Below are positions 35,399 through 44,475 of a stretch of DNA of 64,000 nt, piece by piece. The notes beneath the pieces were generated by a model, which ran no database searches, was not told the origin of the DNA, and saw only the letters and a list, made by a program, of their open reading frames with translations. How positions within the stretch are numbered: position 1 is the stretch's first letter; each line of letters starts with the position of its first letter. The translations under genes were made by a program, and so were the position numbers. The stretch lies in contig JAUIAO010000013.1 of the NCBI GenBank assembly GCA_030425425.1, positions 37,064 through 101,063 of the forward strand, written 5' to 3'. The DNA comes from Bacteroidia bacterium (lineage in GTDB: Bacteria; Bacteroidota; Bacteroidia; Cytophagales; Cyclobacteriaceae).

Positions 35399-38146
35399 CT
35401 ATCTTTTCGCGATCTCAAAATCCCATTCCCCACTCTTGACTTCATAAACCAGTCGATCATCTTCTTTTCGTAAGAATAGGAGCTCATCCGCTCCTGAAAC
35501 CCTTGATTGTTCATCGGTTTGAAAATGAACAATGGCGGTACTATTTGCGGGAATATTGATCTTCCATTTTAAACCATCACTAGTTTTCTTCCATTCGCTT
35601 TTGATCAATCCTTGTGCAGATTCATAAGAAGCATTGACGGAATCCAGATCTACTGAAAACTCCGGTTTCATCTCAATCTGATAATACCCTGGATCTGCTG
35701 CCTTGATGCCGGCCAGACTTTCGTAATACCAAACCAACAAATCACCTAGCATCATCACATGATTCTGAGAATTCATCTTTGGATGTGCCACGTTACCATG
35801 CCACAATTCCCAAATCGTGGTAGCGCCATTCTCCAGCATGTATCCCCAACTCGGATAGGACGTGTTGGTAGCAATCTTGTAAGCCAGATCAGGTCTTCCA
35901 AAATCTGTCAATGCTCGCATCAACCACTGCGTGCCGATCAGTCCGGTACTCAGATGTCCATTATTTTCTTCTTCAATTATCCTCACCAAATTATCAAAAA
36001 CTTGCTGCTCATTCTGCTCTTCTACCAACCCGAAATACAATGGCAAAATCTGATCGGTCATCTTATTTTCTCCATAAAACCCTTCTGGGTTGTAGAACTT
36101 TTCATTGAAGGATTTCCTGACTTTAGAGGCTAATTGTTGATATTCCACTATGTCTTTTTCATTGCCAGAAACGCTGGCAAAATCTTGCATCATCTCCATG
36201 AAATGATAGAAATAGGCCGTTGCGATCAGCTGACTTGGTTCCTTTTTATCAGCATTTTTACCTACTGCTTCTTCGATCGTTGCAGGAGGCTTACACCAAT
36301 CTCCATAACTATCCTTTGTCATAACAAAACCCTCCATATATCGATCCTGCATGTATTGCAGCCACTTTTTCATCGTAGGGTAGTTGTCAGATATCACTTC
36401 AGATTTCCCGGTTTGCTGATAGAGCATATCAGCTATGATCAGCATCGTTCCCGGCCAGGTCATGTTGTCACTGTAATAATTCCAATAAGGAGGAGCTACA
36501 TCAGGCAGCGCACCATCAGCTTTCTGAGACAATCGTATATCTTCCAACCACTTCTCATACAATCTCACATTGTCAAAAAGAAAACTTTCACCATAAGCAA
36601 CCACCGCATGATCAGCAAGCCAGGGCTGTCGCTCGTTGCGTTGCGGACAATCCACAGGCATCCCCTTGTAATTGCTCGCTATTCCCCACCAGGAATTCTC
36701 AAATATCTGGTTCAAAAGTGTGCTGGAGGATTGGAATGTCCCGATGGTTTTCATGTCATCAAAAACCACTTTCCCATTAAAATCATCAATTGTTGGCACT
36801 CCGGGATAGCCCGTAATTTCTACATATCTAAATCCATGATAGGTGAATGAAGGCTCCCAGATTTCTTCTCCATTTCCACCGAGAACATAAGTATCCGTTA
36901 CTTTGGCGTCACGAAGATTGGTCGTAAAAATGGAACCATCGTCATTCAGCGACTCAGCGAATCGAAGCTTCACCTTATCACCTTTTTTCCCTTTAACTTT
37001 CATCTCCACCCAGCCGGCAAAGTTCTGCCCCATGTCCATGATGTAGGTGTTTCCATCTTGCTTCTCAATACTTACTGGCTTGATAGTCTTCATCACTTTC
37101 ATGTTATCATTCATCTGCGCTTCATAGTCCCCGCCAGGTTCTGTCACATAATCCGCATTCAGCCAATTCGAGTCGTCAAAACCCGTCTCTGCCCATCTTG
37201 AAAACTCCTTTCGAGCGTCATAATACTCACCATCATATTCATTGTTATTTCGGATAGGTCCATCAGCGGTTCCTTTCCACTTATTGCTAGAATAGACTAC
37301 ATCTCTGCTCCCATCTTCATAGAAAATCTCCATATGAAACAGCAGTTTAGGCATGCCAAACTCCTTCACTTTGTAGGGTTTGTAAACTGGTCTCATTGGA
37401 AAATAACGACCATTTCCGAGCATCACCCCGACCGCATTTGCTGAGTCGGATTTTAGATATTCTGTCACGTCCAGAACATTGTATTTTACATTCTGAGTGT
37501 AATCAGTAGGTCCTGGAGCTAACACGGCATCACCTACTTTCTTCCCATTCAGATACATTTCGTAGAGTCCCAATCCTGAAATGTAAGCCTTGGCTGACTT
37601 GATGGATTTCTTGGTTTTAAATTCTTTTCTCAAATATCTTGCGCCAAGGGTCGGATATTTTTCGACACTTTCCCACGGGAATGGTTCATAAAAACCAATC
37701 CATCTGCCCCACCAATCTTTGTAGTTTAAAAATGCAATTCCAAAACTCTGTACTTCACTCCATTCTGTAAACCCTTTGTTTGTCCAGACTTTAACTCTCC
37801 AAAAGCATTGATCCTTGCTTTTCAGCTTTTCACCAGCATATTTGATGTGCAGGTTTTGGTTCGTTGATATTTTCCCTGAATTCCACAAATCAGCCTCTTT
37901 TTCATTGAGCAATTCTGGAGAACTAGCCACCAAAATCTGATATGCGGATTGATTGACATTGTTTTCGTTGGCGGCTATTTTCCAGCTGAACTTTGGTATT
38001 GACGTATCAATTCCAATAGGATTGGATAGTCCTTCTGCTGTGAGATCATAAATTGAAATACCTTCTGCAAGTTGTTCCTGATTTTCAGTTTTGGAACAAC
38101 TAAAGATTAATAAAACTAAAACGATGAATTTGAACAGCTTTCTCAT
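35399..38146 (-). CDS. GH78 alpha-L-rhamnosidase, lipoprotein
   Basis: A 915-residue GH78 enzyme with lipobox VLLIFSC. Domains: Fn3-like N-terminal (~30-140; FSWKIAANENNVNQSAYQILVA), Bac_rhamnosid_N with SAKAYISGLGLYEMYLNGKKVG (~180-350), a beta domain with YIMDMGQNFAGWVEMKVKG, and the (alpha/alpha)6 barrel starting GMPVDCPQRNERQPWLADHA. The catalytic acidic residues are in the GDWCKPP and TTIWELWHG regions. It is longer than the GH78 at 27336-29783 because of the Fn3 module and is not a recent duplicate. Its ATG overlaps the stop of the upstream gene in a TAATG arrangement, so the two are coupled. It removes terminal L-rhamnose from pectic oligosaccharides. Confidence 0.93.
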   Translation of the reverse strand: MRKLFKFIVLVLLIFSCSKTENQEQLAEGISIYDLTAEGLSNPIGIDTSIPKFSWKIAANENNVNQSAYQILVASSPELLNEKEADLWNSGKISTNQNLHIKYAGEKLKSKDQCFWRVKVWTNKGFTEWSEVQSFGIAFLNYKDWWGRWIGFYEPFPWESVEKYPTLGARYLRKEFKTKKSIKSAKAYISGLGLYEMYLNGKKVGDAVLAPGPTDYTQNVKYNVLDVTEYLKSDSANAVGVMLGNGRYFPMRPVYKPYKVKEFGMPKLLFHMEIFYEDGSRDVVYSSNKWKGTADGPIRNNNEYDGEYYDARKEFSRWAETGFDDSNWLNADYVTEPGGDYEAQMNDNMKVMKTIKPVSIEKQDGNTYIMDMGQNFAGWVEMKVKGKKGDKVKLRFAESLNDDGSIFTTNLRDAKVTDTYVLGGNGEEIWEPSFTYHGFRYVEITGYPGVPTIDDFNGKVVFDDMKTIGTFQSSSTLLNQIFENSWWGIASNYKGMPVDCPQRNERQPWLADHAVVAYGESFLFDNVRLYEKWLEDIRLSQKADGALPDVAPPYWNYYSDNMTWPGTMLIIADMLYQQTGKSEVISDNYPTMKKWLQYMQDRYMEGFVMTKDSYGDWCKPPATIEEAVGKNADKKEPSQLIATAYFYHFMEMMQDFASVSGNEKDIVEYQQLASKVRKSFNEKFYNPEGFYGENKMTDQILPLYFGLVEEQNEQQVFDNLVRIIEEENNGHLSTGLIGTQWLMRALTDFGRPDLAYKIATNTSYPSWGYMLENGATTIWELWHGNVAHPKMNSQNHVMMLGDLLVWYYESLAGIKAADPGYYQIEMKPEFSVDLDSVNASYESAQGLIKSEWKKTSDGLKWKINIPANSTAIVHFQTDEQSRVSGADELLFLRKEDDRLVYEVKSGEWDFEIAKR

Positions 38147-39678
38147 TACAATTCTCCTGTAATACGTTCCAATTGATCCGATGATGCCACCAACTTACCA
38201 TCAGCAAAAACCTTCAATCCAGCCCCTTTGCCATACTTAGTTCCGTCTTTGTCCCAAATTATGGAAATTGACTTCCCAGCATAATTGACCTGATCCAAAG
38301 CAAACCAATCCCATTTTCCTTCAGGAATCAATGGATTTACCTCAATTACATTATCAGCTCTAGGCCGTAAACCGACTAGCCCTGTAATGATCAAATCATT
38401 GAATGTGGAGTGATTGTAATATCTGCTTCGCTCCTGATCACCCTTCAGCCAGTAACCGGTTTGTTCGTCTAAATACTCTCCGATATAAGGTCTTCCGCGA
38501 TAATATTGAGACTCCACATAGGTTTCCAAAATATCGAAATAGGTTGAGTCTGTCACGATCTCTTGCTCATAATCATTGAGTAGATTGGCCATTCCTTTCA
38601 ATGTCTGAGAGGTGGCAAACGGCCACACTGCTCCATCCCACTCGCATTTACAACAACCATGAGTTCGGAACTCTGGATGTCTCATTTCTGCAGTAGTTAG
38701 CCCAAAAGGAGCATAGAATCCTTCAGGATCAGTGATTTGTTGCCAGGCAAGAGATTTGTTTTCATCAGGAATTTCAAAATACCATGGAATATATCCAATT
38801 GCTTCTCTCACTCCTGCATAATTACCATCTTCTCTTAAAGTTTCATAAAACTCCATTTCAGGATTCCAGAGTATGGTATCCATCAGGTTTTTGATGGTAT
38901 CAGCTTTAGCATTGTACAATTCAACTACTTCAGCATCTCCCGCCAATTTGGCCATTTCGGCAATTGCCAAAGAATTTCCATACATGTAAGAATTGATCGT
39001 AGGACGAGCATTTTTCACACGGCGACCACCACTGATTTGCTCCTCCATTCCATCTTTTACATCTTCTTGCCAAAACAATCCTGACGGCAATCTTCTTTCC
39101 TTTTCCCATCGCTGATAATCTGCAAGAAAATCAGGATACATTTCCAGAAGGTAAGCCGTATCTCGATTCACTAAAAATCTTCTGTAAGTCTCCCAGGGCG
39201 TCCAGCTGCTAAATTTGTGCAGTCTGTTCATTGGCTTTCCATCATTGCCGCGATACCAAACTTTGATGTAGTCATCCAGATATTTTTCGTCATCCAACCA
39301 GCGAGATTCCGCAATGTGATGACCAATGGCACATGCGATAAGGTTGTATTTATCAGAATAGGATCTCTCCACCAAAAACTCTGTCATAGCAAATCCAACA
39401 GGAGTTTTTTTGATGTGCTTACGCAAAGTCCACCATCGGTAATAATAAATCTCTTCAAAGTTTTGCTGCGGACATTCAAACAGTGGAATGTTTGCTTTCA
39501 TCCATTCCCATGAAGAGTCATTAGGTATAGCCTGAATGATATTCTCATCTTCCATCTGGTTGAAAAGATCAACGTGATGCTTGAAGTCCTGCGGTTTTAA
39601 AATTGAAGTTTCTTTAGGTTCACACCCCCCAAAAACTGACAAAATAAGAACACCGATGAATAGATGAAGAAATCGCAT
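38146..39678 (-). CDS. (alpha/alpha)6-barrel glycoside hydrolase, MGH1/GH63-like, lipoprotein
   Basis: A 510-residue lipoprotein (SVFGGC, Cys near residue 18). The barrel shows TEFLVERSYSDKYNLIACAIGHHIAESRWL, FSSWTPWETYRRFL, ARPTINSYMYGNSLAIAEMAKLAG, HGCCKCEWDGAVWPFATSQTL and RSRYYNHSTFNDLIITGLVGLRPRAD. The EWDGAVWPFATS and NHSTFNDLI segments resemble trehalase/GH63/mannosylglycerate hydrolase (MGH1)-like enzymes. The family in pectin loci is not clear to me; a beta-L-arabinofuranosidase or similar exo-enzyme is possible. ATG 39676-39678 is chosen for its lipoprotein signal rather than the TTG 21 bp upstream. The upstream region carries operator site D (39821-39843), so it may start its own transcript with GH78. 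Confidence 0.78.
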   Translation of the reverse strand: MRFLHLFIGVLILSVFGGCEPKETSILKPQDFKHHVDLFNQMEDENIIQAIPNDSSWEWMKANIPLFECPQQNFEEIYYYRWWTLRKHIKKTPVGFAMTEFLVERSYSDKYNLIACAIGHHIAESRWLDDEKYLDDYIKVWYRGNDGKPMNRLHKFSSWTPWETYRRFLVNRDTAYLLEMYPDFLADYQRWEKERRLPSGLFWQEDVKDGMEEQISGGRRVKNARPTINSYMYGNSLAIAEMAKLAGDAEVVELYNAKADTIKNLMDTILWNPEMEFYETLREDGNYAGVREAIGYIPWYFEIPDENKSLAWQQITDPEGFYAPFGLTTAEMRHPEFRTHGCCKCEWDGAVWPFATSQTLKGMANLLNDYEQEIVTDSTYFDILETYVESQYYRGRPYIGEYLDEQTGYWLKGDQERSRYYNHSTFNDLIITGLVGLRPRADNVIEVNPLIPEGKWDWFALDQVNYAGKSISIIWDKDGTKYGKGAGLKVFADGKLVASSDQLERITGEL

Positions 39679-39820
39679 ATATCTGAGATTAATCGACAAG
39701 AATTGAATTTTTCAGCGACTAGAAATCTAGATGTTTCTGATATTCTATGAGTTAAAGACTTTCAAAAACATTAGATGTATTTTCGCACTATCAAAGGTTC
39801 AAAAATGAGAGAAAAATACC

Positions 39821-39843
39821 ATCCTGCGGTGAATGGTCAATTA
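39821..39843 (-). promoter_or_regulatory. Putative operator, shared ACACC motif site D
   Basis: The gene strand reads TTGACCATTCACCGCAGGAT, a weaker match to the consensus of sites A-C with one base missing between the two halves. It overlaps the stop codon of the gene at 39837 and lies 143 bp upstream of the lipoprotein enzyme gene at 38146-39678. Confidence 0.3.
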
Positions 39844-41687
39844 AAGCTCTTCAAACTCTTCAATTTCCAAACGGCTTTTTCCACAGGCTTGCCTGCATCT
39901 TGAAGATCATAATTCTGATCGGTAGGTGTATCTACATCAGGAAATCTTCTCACTTCTCCTGTTCGGAATACAATACGTTCTATTCCATGAACTGGCTGGA
40001 AGAAGATTCTCCCATCTTTAGAATTTCCATTGACGGATAAGTTATATGATCGTGTGGTGACATCTAATTCTACCTTGAAAGCATAGGTTTCTCCAGCTTC
40101 ATATTCGATTGCCCCAGAATTGCGATAGCCATTCTTATATTTCAGTATGCCATCATTGTCAAAAATCAATCGAACAGCAGCTGTTCCTTTAGCATCTTGA
40201 AATTCAATGTGCATGATCCCGTGATCGTTTTGATTCGGCTCTATTTCAAATTCAAAAGTAATTTGTTCAGAATTTGGAACGACCCGTGATAATTTGGCAT
40301 AATCATAAGGATCTTTATCGCTCAAAGTCACCTCTCCATTACCTACAGATACAGGTGCCCAAACCGGACTAAAAATATTAAAATCGTCTAATTCAGAAAC
40401 ACTTTCCAAGCCTTCAAAATCATCATCTGCATGATCAGAGGCAATGGCTGATATTGGTGAAGGGACAGCAGAAATCCACATATCTTCTTTATTCATGCTG
40501 TAGGTCACCCACATTTTGTTATCTGGAGGAGTACCATTTCCTTCCAGAATACCGCGAACATATTGAGGACCGTACGACTTGTAATTTCCCCCATATCTCA
40601 TTGGAGAGATTTCACCATTTACGAGTAGTAAACGGGTATAATCCAAACCGTCTTCACTCACCGAAACTGCCAATGGCCATCTAAACTCTGAAGGATTATA
40701 AACAGTAGCATAACGTCCATCTGTGGTCTTTTGACCCCATATTTTAGAATTCTTCATAACCCAACCCGGAGCACGAGCAGGTCTTGGCCAAGAAGCTCCA
40801 TTATCAGTAGAAATAGAACTCAAGCCATGCTTCCACAGCCCTACTACATCGCCATTATCCAAATGATAATAACTAAGTGCCTTGAACTGCTTTTTGTATG
40901 GAATCAATGGGTCATCGCGATCAGCTTCTTCTACCCATTGTTGCATCATTAACGGATCTGCCATGAGTTCTTCACAGGCCTTTCTAAATCCTTTGTCCTT
41001 ACTTTTCTTGTAAAATGGATAATTTGTATTCTTTGATTTCCAGTCATGGTTGTAGCGGATGAAATAAATCGGCCCTATAGAGCCATCTTTATAAATCTCT
41101 CGAACTACTCTTCCTATACCATTTCCATCATTGGGTCCATCCTTTTTATTCATGGAAATACCGTAAAAAGCCAATGTCAAAAGCCGACCGTCCTTAGCCG
41201 TATAGAATCCCATTCGCTGGTGCATCACCGCATACCAGTCTTGGGCGATTTGGGGCTCACCTTCTTTTTTATAGCCATCGGGAAGTTTATAATTCGGAAA
41301 TAACACTTCAGGTTTTGTCCAATTGTAACCGTCTTCTGAAGTCAAAAGGAATGTCTTTCCTGGCGGAATGTGCTCTCCTATGGGGTCTGATAAATATTGC
41401 AAATAGAATTTACCATTCCAATAAGCAAGATTCGGTGCATGGTTATAGGTCCAGCCGAAACCATCTGCACTATCTGGAAACTCCCGATTGGCGCGCATCA
41501 CTTGTATGTTGTGAGTTCCAATGGCTGGTTGTAATTGTCCGTGATGATAATCACTATTGGAAAGGGTTTGGCCGGTATATCTGACTTCCTGACTATAAGC
41601 AATAGAATTTACTAAGAGCGTCAAAATGAATATTGAACGCCGAATTTTGAATTTTGAATTTTGAATTTTTCTAAAATCAATTTTCAT
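39837..41687 (-). CDS. Beta-propeller exo-enzyme-like protein with C-terminal LamG-like domain
   Basis: A 616-residue exported protein. Residues ~40-440 form a beta-propeller: YNHAPNLAYWNGKFYLQYLSDP, TFLLTSEDGYNWTKPEVLF, DGRLLTLAFYGIS, SISTDNGASWPRPARAPG and LAVSVSEDGLDYTRLLL. Residues ~460-600 look like a concanavalin/LamG beta-sandwich (ITFEFEIEPNQNDHGIMHIEF, YAFKVELDVTTRSYNLSVNG). This combination recalls sialidase/GH145/PL24-type propellers, but I cannot fix the family. The first 16 codons include four copies of AAAATTC (41642-41669) in the n-region of the signal peptide. Its start overlaps the end of the four-helix-bundle gene by 11 bp. Confidence 0.7.
   Translation of the reverse strand: MKIDFRKIQNSKFKIRRSIFILTLLVNSIAYSQEVRYTGQTLSNSDYHHGQLQPAIGTHNIQVMRANREFPDSADGFGWTYNHAPNLAYWNGKFYLQYLSDPIGEHIPPGKTFLLTSEDGYNWTKPEVLFPNYKLPDGYKKEGEPQIAQDWYAVMHQRMGFYTAKDGRLLTLAFYGISMNKKDGPNDGNGIGRVVREIYKDGSIGPIYFIRYNHDWKSKNTNYPFYKKSKDKGFRKACEELMADPLMMQQWVEEADRDDPLIPYKKQFKALSYYHLDNGDVVGLWKHGLSSISTDNGASWPRPARAPGWVMKNSKIWGQKTTDGRYATVYNPSEFRWPLAVSVSEDGLDYTRLLLVNGEISPMRYGGNYKSYGPQYVRGILEGNGTPPDNKMWVTYSMNKEDMWISAVPSPISAIASDHADDDFEGLESVSELDDFNIFSPVWAPVSVGNGEVTLSDKDPYDYAKLSRVVPNSEQITFEFEIEPNQNDHGIMHIEFQDAKGTAAVRLIFDNDGILKYKNGYRNSGAIEYEAGETYAFKVELDVTTRSYNLSVNGNSKDGRIFFQPVHGIERIVFRTGEVRRFPDVDTPTDQNYDLQDAGKPVEKAVWKLKSLKSFN
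41642..41669 (-). repeat. Perfect heptanucleotide tandem repeat (AAAATTC)4 in a signal-peptide coding region
   Basis: On the plus strand GAATTTT is repeated four times without error, then one extra T. It begins about 6 codons after the ATG of the propeller protein and encodes the basic NSKFKI n-region. As 7 is not a multiple of 3, gain or loss of one unit shifts the frame and would abolish the protein. Confidence 0.8.
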
Positions 41688-42048
41688 CTAACCTCTTTTT
41701 TGCTGTTTCAATACTTTTCACGAAAATGGATATTAATTGATTGGCCTCATCCATTATTACAGGTAGAATTCCTAGATCAGATATTAATCCTCCTTTTTCA
41801 ATTAATTTCATGCAGATTGATGTTTCTCGCAGTTCTTTGAGAATGATTTTCATTTTATGTATAAAATCCTTTCGTGATTCTGCAGCTTGGGCTTCACCAT
41901 AATTTAGTGCTGGAGATGTAGCTGACCTCATCAATTGTCCTGCAAGTGTATTACCTGCCCTACTTTTCAGAATTAAGGTTTCAAGTTTTATAATAGAAAC
42001 TGCAAATTCTATCAATCTATCCTCCAAATCATACTTTCGGGTATTCAT
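41677..42048 (-). CDS. Four-helix-bundle protein (S23/23S rRNA intervening-sequence type)
   Basis: A 123-residue helical protein matching the four-helix-bundle S23 family: LEDRLIEFAVSIIKL, AGNTLAGQLMRSATSPALNYGEAQAAESRKDFIHKMKIILKELRET and a C-terminal helix ending SIETAKKRLDEN. The family was first described within intervening sequences of 23S rRNA but is widespread as free genes in Bacteroidota; its role is unknown. It lies inside the enzyme operon, 30 bp after GH43 and overlapping the propeller gene by 11 bp. Its presence among glycosidases suggests chance insertion rather than a role in pectin breakdown. Confidence 0.85.
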   Translation of the reverse strand: MNTRKYDLEDRLIEFAVSIIKLETLILKSRAGNTLAGQLMRSATSPALNYGEAQAAESRKDFIHKMKIILKELRETSICMKLIEKGGLISDLGILPVIMDEANQLISIFVKSIETAKKRLDEN

Positions 42049-42078
42049 ATTTTTTCTACATTCAGAGTTCGAAATTCA

Positions 42079-43038
42079 TTATTCTTGATTCAATTCTGCT
42101 TCTCGTAAAAGCTCATTTAGAATTTTCTTATTCGATGTAAAAATCGTGCCGTGCTTGTGCCCATCTGGTACGTTAATTTCATGATCTATGGAGTCAAATT
42201 TTATAAAATCCTGAGTTCTTACTGCTCCGTAAGTTTTGGTGCGGTACTGGTCGAAATAGATCAGATAATCCTTATGGATATTTAATACAGTTGGTCCTTC
42301 AGTAAGGAATCCCGTGAATGGTTCAGAAATATTATTCCATGGGCCGAGTGGACTTTCGCCAAACGCTACTTTAAGGTTCCTCTCTGGGCGGGTATTGTCT
42401 TTTAGTACCAAAACAAAATCATTTTCTGCCCTTCGTACAATTACAGCATCGATCACACTAAAACCAGGGTCGAGGAATAGTTTCGTTTCTGTAAATTCTT
42501 TGAAATCCTTCGTGGTAGTATAATACATCCTATGATTATTCTTTTCGTCTTCCTGACCTTTCGGGAATTTAAAAGGGATTGTAGATGCCCAAATAATGAT
42601 GAACCTGTTGTCATCCTGATTATAATACAACTCAGGAGCCCATACATTCACAGTAGAAGTATCAAACTCCATAGCAGGAATTAACCGCTGATCTGTCCAG
42701 TGAATCAGATCTTTTGTACTGGCATAGCCAAAGCCCAAGTCCCCACGCCAGCTAGTCGTCCAAACCATGTGATATGTCCCATCCGGCCCCTGCACAATTG
42801 ATGGATCGCGCATCACTTTTTGCTTGCCAATTTCAGGCTGTAAAAACGAATGCTCAATTCTTGTCCAGTTATAACCGTCTTTGCTGTATAGGTAAAAAAG
42901 TCCTTCTGTTGCCGGCTCTTTGAAGGAAGAGAACATGTAGTAGCTCTCCTCTTTCGGCTGACAGGACAGTATGATTAATCCGTAGATAAAAACAACCAGA
43001 TTTTTACCAAAGAATGAATTTTGAATATTAAATATCAT
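42079..43038 (-). CDS. GH43-family glycosidase, lipoprotein
   Basis: A 319-residue lipoprotein (LIILSCQ, Cys near residue 26) with a five-bladed propeller. The likely catalytic triad is visible: Asp in KVMRDPSIVQGPDG, Asp in FSVIDAVIVRR and Glu in FLTEGPTVLNI. Additional features are HMVWTTSWRGDLGFGYASTKDLIHW and VNVWAPELYYNQDD. GH43 enzymes remove arabinofuranose, xylose or beta-1,3-galactose; arabinose from pectin side chains is likeliest here but cannot be proved by sequence. The gene is 24 bp downstream of the GH140-like gene. Confidence 0.88.
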   Translation of the reverse strand: MIFNIQNSFFGKNLVVFIYGLIILSCQPKEESYYMFSSFKEPATEGLFYLYSKDGYNWTRIEHSFLQPEIGKQKVMRDPSIVQGPDGTYHMVWTTSWRGDLGFGYASTKDLIHWTDQRLIPAMEFDTSTVNVWAPELYYNQDDNRFIIIWASTIPFKFPKGQEDEKNNHRMYYTTTKDFKEFTETKLFLDPGFSVIDAVIVRRAENDFVLVLKDNTRPERNLKVAFGESPLGPWNNISEPFTGFLTEGPTVLNIHKDYLIYFDQYRTKTYGAVRTQDFIKFDSIDHEINVPDGHKHGTIFTSNKKILNELLREAELNQE

Positions 43039-43062
43039 CTGACCTTTCTTTTGTCCTAAATC

Positions 43063-44475
43063 TTATTTTTCCTGTCTCAGAACCAAGACCCAATCATTGC
43101 CTTCTACGGGTTCTCCGGGTGCATCAAAAACCTGTGTATCTGTATTTTTCACTTTGCCTCTCTCTAAATAATCTCCAGTTCGAGGATCAAACCACTGAAC
43201 ATTCAACGAGTCCCCCTGTAAACTACCCATTTTCAAAGTGATGTCTCGACCTGTAAAAGTGTAAACCAAAATATAGTCTTTACCTTGAGTAGCCGTTTGA
43301 TATTCATATTGTTCACTTTGATCCAAAATCAAATTCTGCGCAGGAATTCTAGAATAATAATTCACGCTTAACATCAAGTCTTTCAAATGATGCATTTGTT
43401 CAGCTCCGGGATAAGTCATTGCATCCGTCCAATAGGATTTTGCACCAAAAGCTTTATTGTCTCCATCTGATGCTCTGTAAAACTGCATCACGCTATTGTG
43501 GCCATAAGTAAAGCCAGCTCCACCAGCAAAAACTGACCAGTAAGCATATCTCCTTAGGTCGGCAGCTACCCAATAAGGTAAATTAGGATCATGAAGGCCA
43601 TATGGTATTTCTTCGTAGGACGGCTCCCCATCCAGTGTTGGCTTAGTTGGTTTCAGGCTCCACTCTCGCTGAACGTATTTCCAATTGTCTGGTCCGAATC
43701 GATGAGAATCGCTCGCAGTATCCTGATTGTATGTTCTGTGACCTGATTGAAACATATTAAAATCTAACCAATCACGATCATGAAACCACTCTGAGGACAT
43801 TTTTCTTCCTCTCGGGTGGAACGTGATCAAATGTGTACTGTCAATATTATTGATCGTTTCTCCAATTTTGTCCCAAACAGGCATGTGCTTATCGCCAACC
43901 ACATCACCACCATTTAGCCAGATGATATTGGGTTTTGAGCCAAATCGCTCAGCAAGAAATGTAGCATAAATATCGGCTTGCTCTACACTGACTTCATCGG
44001 CACTAACAGGAGATCCCCATACAGGAACTAGTGCCATCCACAATCCTTTTTCGGCCGCCAAATCAACGATATATTCTACATGATCCCAATAATCATATTG
44101 CAAGGAATCATTAGGGTCATTACCCGGTAGTATATTAGGTTTTGAAGCATCACGGTCGATCAAAGCGGGAGTTCCTTGCCAATCTGTGACACCAGTTTCG
44201 TGTAAGAGCATGACTTGAATCACATTGAATCCCTGCTCTTTTCTAATATCTAAATATTTGGCAGCATCGGGTCTGTTCAACTTTTTGAACAGCAACCATC
44301 CTGTGTCGCCCAGCCAAAAGAATGGATCACCATTTTCATATTGAAAAAAATGACCATTCTCAGAAACTTTGATATTTTGCCATTCAGATTGACCAGATTC
44401 GATTTTTCCGTTTTGAGTGTTACAGGAAAACAGGAATAAAAAAATGACGATCGATATACCTTTTATAAACTTCAT
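43063..44475 (-). CDS. DUF4038/GH140-like (apiosidase-type) glycoside hydrolase, lipoprotein
   Basis: A 470-residue lipoprotein (FLFSCNT). The DUF4038 TIM barrel starts VSENGHFFQYENGDPFFWLGDTGWLLF and includes YLDIRKEQGFNVIQVMLL, VEYIVDLAAEKGLWMALVPVWG, FGSKPNIIWLNGGDVVG and KPTLDGEPSYEEIPYGL, with the Asp and Glu residues expected for catalysis. A small C-terminal beta domain (~390-470) follows. GH140 includes endo-apiosidases that act on rhamnogalacturonan-II; relatives with other substrates exist, so apiose is a hypothesis. ATG 44473-44475 overlaps the symporter stop by 4 bp and gives the proper signal, so I prefer it to the upstream codons. Confidence 0.85.
   Translation of the reverse strand: MKFIKGISIVIFLFLFSCNTQNGKIESGQSEWQNIKVSENGHFFQYENGDPFFWLGDTGWLLFKKLNRPDAAKYLDIRKEQGFNVIQVMLLHETGVTDWQGTPALIDRDASKPNILPGNDPNDSLQYDYWDHVEYIVDLAAEKGLWMALVPVWGSPVSADEVSVEQADIYATFLAERFGSKPNIIWLNGGDVVGDKHMPVWDKIGETINNIDSTHLITFHPRGRKMSSEWFHDRDWLDFNMFQSGHRTYNQDTASDSHRFGPDNWKYVQREWSLKPTKPTLDGEPSYEEIPYGLHDPNLPYWVAADLRRYAYWSVFAGGAGFTYGHNSVMQFYRASDGDNKAFGAKSYWTDAMTYPGAEQMHHLKDLMLSVNYYSRIPAQNLILDQSEQYEYQTATQGKDYILVYTFTGRDITLKMGSLQGDSLNVQWFDPRTGDYLERGKVKNTDTQVFDAPGEPVEGNDWVLVLRQEK

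Noticed and set aside
36134..36850. Long plus-strand open frame (238 residues) opposite the GH78 gene
   Set aside because: It lies wholly antisense to a clear GH78 catalytic domain; the translation is rich in His, Ile and Phe without any recognisable motif.
41642..41669. CRISPR-like repeat structure
   Set aside because: Units are only 7 bp with no spacers; it is a simple tandem repeat.
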